A stretch of 64,000 nucleotides of DNA, from assembly GCA_022493055.1 (NCBI GenBank), contig CP092781.1:806001-870000 (forward strand). Reading direction: 5' to 3'. Origin of the DNA: Staphylococcus roterodami. Lineage in GTDB: Bacteria > Bacillota > Bacilli > Staphylococcales > Staphylococcaceae. The notes beneath the pieces are model-generated. The model was not told the origin of the DNA and ran no database searches. It saw only the letters and a program-made list of their open reading frames with translations. This document shows positions 58,008-64,000 of this stretch, piece by piece; within the stretch, counting starts at the first letter, position 1; every line of letters starts with the position of its first letter. The position numbers and the translations under genes are program-made.

Positions 58008-58925
58008 ATGAAAAAGAAATTATTAGTTTTAACTATGGGCACGCTATTTGCCACACAAATTATAAATTCAAATCACGCTAAAGCTTCAACAGAAAGTGTA
58101 AACAAAAACTTTGTAGCTACAGAAGGTGAATTGAAAAAAAATGCAGATCCATCTGTAGCTAGTAAAATTGTAGATAAAAACTTTGCAGTACCAGAATCAA
58201 AATTAGGAAACATTGTACCTTCATATAAAGAAAAAGATAATCGTGTCAATGTAACAGGAAATAGAAATGCATCACTGAAAGTTACAAAGCCAAATGATAC
58301 TAAAGGCCCAGAGGTAAATAGATTTATTACACAAAACAAAGTAAACCAACACTTTATCACTACGCAATCACACTACAAAAAAGTTATTACTTCTTATACA
58401 ACAACGCATGTACATAAACAAATACATCATACAACAACTTCTATCAATAAGCATTTTACTGTTAAACCACCACAAGTGCCTAGATACAAACACCCATCAC
58501 AATCTTTAATTATAAATCATCATTTTGCAGTACCTGGTTACCATGCTCATAAATTTGTAACACCTGGACATGCTAGTATTAAAATTCATCATTTTTGTGT
58601 TTTACCACAAATAAATAGTTTTAAAGTTATTCCATCATATGGTCAAAGTTCACACCGCATGCATATACCAAGTTTCCAAAATAGTACAACTTCAGTTCAT
58701 CAAAATTCTAAATTAAATAAAACATATAACTATAAATACTTTTATGCTTATAAAGTATTTAAAGGTGTAAAGAAAGATTTTTCATTTTCAAAATCTCATG
58801 AGCATAAAAATGTTCAGCCAGCGTTAAACATCAAAAACGTAAATTATCAATATGCTGTTCCAAGCACTAGTCCTACACACAGCGTTCCCGAATTTAATGG
58901 GATATTACCAGCACCACGAGTATAA
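58008..58925 (+). CDS. emp: Extracellular matrix protein-binding protein Emp
   Basis: Emp is a secreted, surface-associated adhesin that binds fibronectin, fibrinogen, vitronectin and collagen. The 305-residue protein has a signal peptide (KKKLLVLTMGTLFATQIINS, cleavage near HAKA-S). It has many short repeats of the type N/D-xx-F-A/V (NKNFVATEG, DKNFAVPESK, NHHFAVPG, IHHFCVLP) and the conserved end PEFNGILPAPRV. It is shorter than the roughly 340 residues I recall for S. aureus Emp and differs at many positions. ATG follows AAAGGAG. Sae-type promoter upstream. Confidence 0.9.
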   Translation: MKKKLLVLTMGTLFATQIINSNHAKASTESVNKNFVATEGELKKNADPSVASKIVDKNFAVPESKLGNIVPSYKEKDNRVNVTGNRNASLKVTKPNDTKGPEVNRFITQNKVNQHFITTQSHYKKVITSYTTTHVHKQIHHTTTSINKHFTVKPPQVPRYKHPSQSLIINHHFAVPGYHAHKFVTPGHASIKIHHFCVLPQINSFKVIPSYGQSSHRMHIPSFQNSTTSVHQNSKLNKTYNYKYFYAYKVFKGVKKDFSFSKSHEHKNVQPALNIKNVNYQYAVPSTSPTHSVPEFNGILPAPRV

Positions 58926-58976
58926 TAATTGACACTTAGTTTACGAGATATGATCAATACCTATTATTTAAAATAT

Positions 58977-59012
58977 AGTCTGCAATCAATGAGGTTGTAG
59001 GCTGTATTTTTT
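58977..59012 (+). terminator. Terminator after emp
   Basis: AGTCTGCAA-TCAATGAGG-TTGTAGGCT followed by GTATTTTTT. Similar in sequence to the ssrA-type terminators at 27984 and 43066. Confidence 0.75.
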
Positions 59013-59132
59013 ACCGATTTGTAGACAACTATCAACGAATAAAATCAATATTACACTTTAAAAATTGCAAATTTAAACTAACCTTAAATAAAATTCCTTT
59101 TAATTAAGATAAAATTAAGACTCAAGATAATT

Positions 59133-59188
59133 GTTAATAGTTTGTTTATCACAAGTTAATTATTTTTTCTAAAATATTGGTATATAAT
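59133..59188 (+). promoter_or_regulatory. Promoter of the 59258 gene with SaeR-like repeat
   Basis: GTTAA-TAGTTT-GTTTA (59133-59148), GTTAAT at 59155, and TATAAT at 59183-59188. All spacings equal those of the emp promoter. Confidence 0.65.
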
Positions 59189-59257
59189 TTTTGATGGCGA
59201 AGAAAACAGGGTAAATAAGTCGGTTATAAAATTAGAAAAATTAGGGAGCAAAAACAA

Positions 59258-59767
59258 ATGAAAAGGAAATTATTTATAGTATCAATGGGTGTAATATTTG
59301 CGACACAGTTAATGAATTCAAGTAATGCCAAAGCGATGATAACTGAAAGTGTAGAAACAAATTTTGTAGTTAAAGATCAAGATATTAACAAAATATTACA
59401 AACGCAAACTGAAATAACAACTGAACAGCAAATTATAGTAAAAGAGTATACACAAAAAAATAAACTAAAATCACTATCAAGCGATAACATTATTGAATAT
59501 GATTTACATACTAATCAAGCTGGAGGTAAATCAGGAATGTTGTATGGCTACAGTGAAAATGACTCATCGCATTTTACTGATCGTGATAAACGTGCAATTA
59601 GACGTGATCATGTTAAAGAGGCACAAAATTTAGTAGAAAACTATAAAGATACCCAAACTGCGCAAGACAGAGTTAAAGCTAAGCAAAAAGTGAATACATT
59701 AAGCAAACCGCATCAAAAATATTTCAATAAACAAATTGATAAAGTTTATAATGGTTTGCAACGCTAA
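59258..59767 (+). CDS. Small secreted protein with a vWbp C-terminal module
   Basis: The 169-residue protein has a signal peptide related to those of vWbp and Emp (KRKLFIVSMGVIFATQLMNS, cleavage near NAKA). A short variable part follows. The final 75 residues (HFTDRDKRAIRRDHVKEAQN, LVENYKDTQTAQDRVKAKQK, VNTLSKPHQKYFNKQIDKVY) match the end of vWbp encoded at 56132-57652. It lacks the prothrombin-activating domains. It may bind the same ligand as the vWbp C terminus. ATG follows TTAGGGAG. A similar gene occurs at this place in S. aureus. Confidence 0.8.
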   Translation: MKRKLFIVSMGVIFATQLMNSSNAKAMITESVETNFVVKDQDINKILQTQTEITTEQQIIVKEYTQKNKLKSLSSDNIIEYDLHTNQAGGKSGMLYGYSENDSSHFTDRDKRAIRRDHVKEAQNLVENYKDTQTAQDRVKAKQKVNTLSKPHQKYFNKQIDKVYNGLQR

Positions 59768-59900
59768 ATCAAATTAAATTTAAAAGTTACATAACTCGTA
59801 GTTATTCGACATCATATAAATAATGACAATTCCATTGATAGATTATCAATTTTAATATAGATTTAGAGGCATTATAAATTTACATTGTCTCGCTAACTAA

Positions 59901-59930
59901 GTCTGCAACGCTTATAGTTGCAGGCTTTTT
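59901..59930 (+). terminator. Terminator after the 59258 gene
   Basis: GTCTGCAAC-GCTTATA-GTTGCAGGC followed by TTTTT. The remaining AT-rich sequence to 60108 contains the nuc promoter region; no motif is certain there. Confidence 0.85.
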
Positions 59931-60078
59931 AAATTTTCGAAAGATAAAAAACATTAATTTATGAGACTAAAATATACAAAAAATATATAAATAACTACAT
60001 GTATATTCGTTAATTTATTAAATATTTATTAATTAATTGTAAATTTGTAGATAAATATTTAATTAACGTTTAATATGA

Positions 60079-60777
<699 letters not shown>

Positions 60778-60797
60778 AGTTACTGACACTTAGCATA

Positions 60798-60826
60798 AAG
60801 TGCCACTGCTGCTAGTGGCACTTTTA
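60798..60826 (+). terminator. Terminator after nuc
   Basis: AAGTGCCACT-GCTGCT-AGTGGCACTT followed by TTAA. Confidence 0.85.
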
Positions 60827-60993
60827 ATATATACTCATAAGTTCACTAAGTATTATTAAATTTGAAATGAAAAAATAAATTGTATCAAATCAAAGTGTAT
60901 TTAATATCAGAATATAAAAGTTTTGAATTTAGTATTAAAATGGAATATTACTATATATTACAATATGTATTTTCATAGAAAATAAATTAATGC

Positions 60994-61021
60994 TTTACTT
61001 CTATATTTAGAAGTGTATAAT
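60994..61021 (+). promoter_or_regulatory. cspC promoter and long leader
   Basis: TATAAT at 61016-61021 with a weak -35 TTTACT at 60994, 16 bases away. The spacer contains the hairpin ACTTCT-ATATTT-AGAAGT. The predicted leader is about 110 bases long, as is common for cold-shock genes with temperature-responsive leaders. The rest of 60827-60993 shows nothing else. Confidence 0.5.
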
Positions 61022-61140
61022 GGTAGGTAAGTAATAAAGAGCGTGAAGAAAATTGTGAGTTATTTTTGCAGAATATTCTCCTTTTCATTTATGAATTTGT
61101 TACAAATATTTAGTGCAAAAGCACGACGGAGGTATTCGAT

Positions 61141-61341
61141 ATGAATAACGGTACAGTTAAATGGTTTAATGCAGAAAAAGGTTTTGGTTTCATCGAAAGA
61201 GAAGATGGTAGTGACGTATTCGTACACTTCTCAGCAATCGCTGAAGATGGATACAAATCATTAGAAGAAGGCCAAAAAGTTGAATTCGACATCGTTGAAG
61301 GCGACCGTGGAGAGCAAGCTGCTAACGTAGTTAAAATGTAA
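61141..61341 (+). CDS. cspC: Cold shock protein CspC
   Basis: The 66-residue protein is a single cold-shock domain that binds single-stranded RNA and DNA. RNP1 is KGFGFIE (residues about 15-21) and RNP2 is VFVHFSAI (residues about 28-35). It follows GGAGG and has high-expression codon use. It lies downstream of nuc, as in S. aureus, where this copy is called cspC. Confidence 0.96.
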   Translation: MNNGTVKWFNAEKGFGFIEREDGSDVFVHFSAIAEDGYKSLEEGQKVEFDIVEGDRGEQAANVVKM

Positions 61342-61354
61342 TTTTAGTTAATTC

Positions 61355-61386
61355 AAACAGTCCTCATTATAGGGCTGTTTTTTTTA
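61355..61386 (+). terminator. Terminator after cspC
   Basis: AAACAGTCC-TCATTATA-GGGCTGTTT followed by TTTTT. Confidence 0.85.
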
Positions 61387-61713
61387 TACTATTTTTGAGA
61401 GAATGAGCCAGAAATGATAAAAAATTACTCATGATTTTTTATGTAGTTGTTCTTACAGATTATCTCCAGCTAATGCGTCCTTAAAAAATAGGAATACATG
61501 AGCAAAACTAATGTATAAGAAATACTAATTTCTAAAAAAGTAGTTCTTTAATGATAAATTATCTACATAATACAGCCAGAAGAATAGACCACAGAAAAAT
61601 GATCAGCACATGAATGGATCTATTTAACAAATATATAACAGTACTCGCTACTCATAATAGCAATTATTATTAGTTTTACTTAGCAAACATATACAAAAAA
61701 TTAAATTCTTAAA
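61387..61713. other. Non-coding region downstream of cspC
   Basis: No ORF, RNA or promoter that I can support on either strand. Confidence 0.4.
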
Positions 61714-61772
61714 CAAAAAAACCGCCAATACAGAACTTTAATAATGACGAGAATTAAAGTCTGTATATGGCG
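61714..61772 (-). terminator. Terminator for the leftward genes at the window end
   Basis: CGCCATATACAG-ACTTTAAT pairs with ATTAAAGT-CTGTATTGGCG, followed on the minus strand by GTTTTTTT. Confidence 0.75.
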
Positions 61773-61783
61773 ATAACAAGAAG

Positions 61784-61814
61784 TAATGTTAAACACTCAA
61801 AGTGTTTAACATTA
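61784..61814. repeat. 14-bp perfect inverted repeat
   Basis: TAATGTTAAACACT and AGTGTTTAACATTA flank three bases. It has no T run, and it lies between the terminator above and the gene at 62011. Confidence 0.8.
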
Positions 61815-62010
61815 ATAGGATACCATATCGGATTATATCTTACTACTTAATTAATAATTTAACTAATCAACTTTTTGTTAATTTTTTATTAAGAGTGATT
61901 AATTATTGCGAAAATTTAATGTTTTTAAAATCTCATAATAATTCAGTAATCTCATTTCCATTTAAAAAGTGAAACATTAAAATAATTAAATGAAAATATT
62001 GTGTTTAGAT

Positions 62011-62223
62011 TTATCTATCGAATATATTCAACTCTAGCGATTTGATATCTACTGAAATAACTAAGTTTTCATCATTATTCTTAATTTGACCATTTGTTAA
62101 ATCAATTTCCGATAGTATTTTAAAGCTACCGTTAGGCAAAGGTCTTACTATCGACATTTGCGTTTCGTTTTGTTGAATTAAAAATGGTTGAGTTGATTGG
62201 TTATTGATATGCCATTCATTCAT
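62011..62223 (-). CDS. Small protein of unknown function (70 aa)
   Basis: The 70-residue soluble protein is rich in beta strands (QPFLIQQNETQMSIVRPLPN, ENLVISVDIKSLELNIF) and has no signal peptide or known motif. ATG follows AGGAGAA on the minus strand. It lies 60 bases downstream of the next leftward gene, possibly in one transcript with it. Function unknown. Confidence 0.6.
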   Translation of the reverse strand: MNEWHINNQSTQPFLIQQNETQMSIVRPLPNGSFKILSEIDLTNGQIKNNDENLVISVDIKSLELNIFDR

Positions 62224-62283
62224 TTTAGTAAGTTCTCCTGTTCATTAGTGATGTTGTATTGATTTTAACGAATGTATTAGTTA

Positions 62284-62589
62284 TCAACCAAAACTTTGCT
62301 CAATTTCGACAAATGTTTTAGTTAATATTGAAAGATTATAAATATTATCCTCTTCAATATCTCCGTGCAAGTAGTCTTGTTCAATTAGAACTATGCAATT
62401 TGCATAAAAGTTTTCGTAGTTCCTATCACAAAAATAATCTTCTTGTGCATTTTTAGCATCACCAAAATAGTTAGCCTTAGTTTCTGTATCGCCGTTATTT
62501 GAGCGTTCAATATATAATTTATAAAATTTAGCTATCGTATATTTTTGTTCTTTAGTTAGTTTATTCAAATCTTTGGCCTCCTGAAACAT
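62284..62589 (-). CDS. Small acidic helical protein of unknown function (101 aa)
   Basis: The 101-residue protein is helical and acidic (KLTKEQKYTIAKFYKLYIER; YFGDAKNAQEDYFCDRNYEN; DNIYNLSILTKTFVEIEQSF). No motif or membrane segment is recognised. The start is an ATG on the minus strand; a GGAGG-like motif (CAGGAGG) lies just inside or at the start region, so the exact start is somewhat uncertain. It is between the papain-like gene and the 70-residue gene. Confidence 0.6.
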   Translation of the reverse strand: MFQEAKDLNKLTKEQKYTIAKFYKLYIERSNNGDTETKANYFGDAKNAQEDYFCDRNYENFYANCIVLIEQDYLHGDIEEDNIYNLSILTKTFVEIEQSFG

Positions 62590-62653
62590 CGTTTATATGT
62601 TATACCCAATTTATTGAAAAATACCAACTAAATTAATCGCATTTTCAATGTCT

Positions 62654-63223
62654 TTAATATGTTTTTACAAGTTTTAAGCGATATTGATCTGTAAAATTAT
62701 CTTTTATAGCGTACGGAGAAATTATTAATAAACCATGACTTCTAACAGATTTTTCACTAACACCAAATTTATAACCTTGATAAATTATTTTCGTACAATA
62801 TGTGAAGTTCTTACTATTTAAATTTAATGTAACAAGATAGCGGTGGTTTGTGTTTTCATAGTTTTTCTTAACCCAGTCGGCAGCTTTTTTACCAGCTCCA
62901 GGATAGGTACAGCGATAGACCTTCATCCAGTCGTTTTTACCGCTAGCATATATATATTTAAATGACTCAAAGGATTGTGTTGTAGGTTTATCACCTGGGC
63001 CCTCAATCTGTAAAATGGTTTTATCATCAATGGCAATACTGCTATGGCCAAAAAATCCCCACATAACTGGACCTTTAGTGATAATTATGTCGCCAGGTTG
63101 TAATTTAAAATGATCATCTTTTATTTCTTTATATTTATTATCTGCAATAGTTGAAGGTGCACCAATAGGGGAAATGACAATGAATAATAAGAGGATAATG
63201 ATTGTATGTTTTATAAATTTCAC
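62654..63223 (-). CDS. Secreted YiiX-like permuted papain-fold protein
   Basis: The GTG start after AAGGAGC opens a 189-residue protein with a signal peptide (IIILLLFIVISPIGAPSTIA, cleavage near residue 27). The fold resembles YiiX/NlpC-P60-type permuted papain hydrolases. LQPGDIIITKGP is followed by GHSSIAIDD with the catalytic-type His, and NFTYCTKIIYQGYK carries the Cys. These enzymes cleave amide or ester bonds in peptidoglycan, lipids or proteins. The substrate is unknown. It is transcribed leftward by itself or with the genes at 62284 and 62011. Confidence 0.7.
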   Translation of the reverse strand: MKFIKHTIIILLLFIVISPIGAPSTIADNKYKEIKDDHFKLQPGDIIITKGPVMWGFFGHSSIAIDDKTILQIEGPGDKPTTQSFESFKYIYASGKNDWMKVYRCTYPGAGKKAADWVKKNYENTNHRYLVTLNLNSKNFTYCTKIIYQGYKFGVSEKSVRSHGLLIISPYAIKDNFTDQYRLKLVKTY

Positions 63224-63364
63224 TTAAAAGCTCCTTGTTAAAAAAATGTATGTAATTAATTGAAACGAGTATGAGACTAAAATGAATGTCTCATTCGCTT
63301 AGAATGCTTAAAATATATATTAAATATTAATGTATGATGATATAAAATGTCTATTAAGTATATA

Positions 63365-63405
63365 AAAACAGCCAAAGACATCAATAGTGAATGTCCCTGG
63401 CTGTT
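63365..63405 (-). terminator. Terminator after the 63422 gene
   Basis: On the minus strand AACAGCCAGGGACATT pairs with TGTCTTTGGCTGTT, followed by TTTATAT. Confidence 0.8.
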
Positions 63406-63421
63406 ATTATCATATGTTCTT

Positions 63422-63610
63422 TTAAAGAATGCCAAAAATGAATGTATAAATTAACATTGCGAATCCAAAAATATAGAAAATAACGGCAAAACTTAAATAA
63501 GATTCTTTTTTAGATTCTTTAGCAGTTTTTTTCATTAAGACAAATATAAATGTACCAGCAACGATAAAAATTAATGCTAGCCAAAATAAAATTGCAAAAT
63601 GTAAAGTCAT
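63422..63610 (-). CDS. Small two-helix membrane protein (62 aa)
   Basis: The 62-residue protein consists of two membrane helices (AILFWLALIFIVAGTFIFVL and LSFAVIFYIFGFAMLIYTFI) joined by a basic cytoplasmic loop (KKTAKESKKES). ATG follows AAGGAGGG, a strong site. It lies 28 bases downstream of the 63639 gene in the same direction. No family is recognised. Confidence 0.65.
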   Translation of the reverse strand: MTLHFAILFWLALIFIVAGTFIFVLMKKTAKESKKESYLSFAVIFYIFGFAMLIYTFIFGIL

Positions 63611-63638
63611 GTGAAACCCTCCTTATAAGTCGTAATCG

Positions 63639-63899
63639 TTAATTAATAAAATCATAGAAAATGGGATAAATATAATAAAGAACGAGCACGATGTTAATAA
63701 AAAATAATATTTCACTTAACCAGAATTTAGTAATCATTGCAATGGTAAACGATACAACGAGTATCGAACCGCAAATGATAATGCCAGGCAGGAGCCAACA
63801 CAAATCATCTAAATCTTCGTTATATGTAATCATAATATTAAAGATAGCAAATATGATTGTAATAACTAAATTTATAGCATTTAATTGAATGTTTTTCAT
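63639..63899 (-). CDS. Small membrane protein of unknown function (86 aa)
   Basis: The ATG at 63899 (AGGTG six bases upstream) is preferred to an in-frame GTG three codons earlier. The 86-residue product has three hydrophobic segments (LVITIIFAIFNIMITY, LLPGIIICGSILVVSFTIAM, ILFFINIVLVLYYIYPIF). It is followed in the same direction by the two-helix protein, and both may form one transcript with the terminator at 63365. Function unknown. Confidence 0.65.
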   Translation of the reverse strand: MKNIQLNAINLVITIIFAIFNIMITYNEDLDDLCWLLPGIIICGSILVVSFTIAMITKFWLSEILFFINIVLVLYYIYPIFYDFIN

Positions 63900-64000
63900 G
63901 ATTGACACCTACTAATATAAATATAGCTTCTTATTGAATATCATAACACTATTTTGCAAAAGGTAAATAAAAAGTAAAGTTATTTTTAAAATATTATTTG

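Overview
The window is chromosomal DNA of the Staphylococcus aureus complex. It runs from the 3' half of uvrA through hprK-lgt, trxB, rapZ-yvcK-whiA, clpP, the gapR-gapA-pgk-tpiA-gpmI-eno glycolytic operon, secG-est-rnr-smpB and ssrA (tmRNA), and later reaches clfA, vwb, emp, nuc and cspC. The gene order is that of S. aureus. The tmRNA tag (GKSNNNFAVAA), the LPETG-anchored Ser-Asp repeat adhesin and thermonuclease confirm the group. ClfA, Emp, vWbp and Nuc read clearly diverged from the S. aureus reference proteins as I remember them, so a sister lineage such as S. argenteus is plausible. That is inference and not proven here.

Positions 1-27528 are mostly core genes. Two items stand out: an apparent malolactic enzyme gene (10894-12528) between clpP and the SDR gene, where I do not recall one in S. 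aureus, and a probable small RNA (about 13773-13902) in the position I associate with RsaH.

Positions 27964-43060 are a S. aureus pathogenicity island (SaPI, a phage-inducible chromosomal island) inserted in the 3' end of ssrA. It is bounded by a 16-bp direct repeat. Reading inward from the left it has: integrase, divergent Stl-like and Str-like regulators, small island genes, primase and Rep helicase, an iteron-rich origin, a LexA-box promoter, then a helper-phage-exploitation operon (cpmA, cpmB, ppi-like, sigma-like protein, terS). The cargo zone to the right of terS holds a Panacea-domain antitoxin with a four-helix membrane toxin candidate whose gene is split at an A AAA AAG slippery heptamer. 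It also holds relics of phage genes, a C-terminal fragment of a SEA-type enterotoxin, and an intact adenosine deaminase.

Positions 43061-52900 are a patchwork accessory region. It contains a decayed second SaPI (remnants of the sigma-like gene and terS), a leftward cassette of a secreted protein, an immunity-like protein and a SpoIIM-family membrane protein, an inactivated IS30 transposase, a DUF4260 gene, a GyrI-like pseudogene, an ABC transporter pair, a DUF5067 lipoprotein, a MarR regulator with a metallo-beta-lactamase-fold lactonase-like enzyme, and a GNAT acetyltransferase.

Positions 53113-61341 are the surface and secreted virulence cluster. clfA carries an in-frame TAA at codon 97 and is probably inactive. 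vwb, emp and a short vWbp-C-terminus-like gene share a promoter layout suggestive of SaeR control. nuc and cspC follow. The last 2.6 kb hold five leftward genes of unknown or loosely predicted function.
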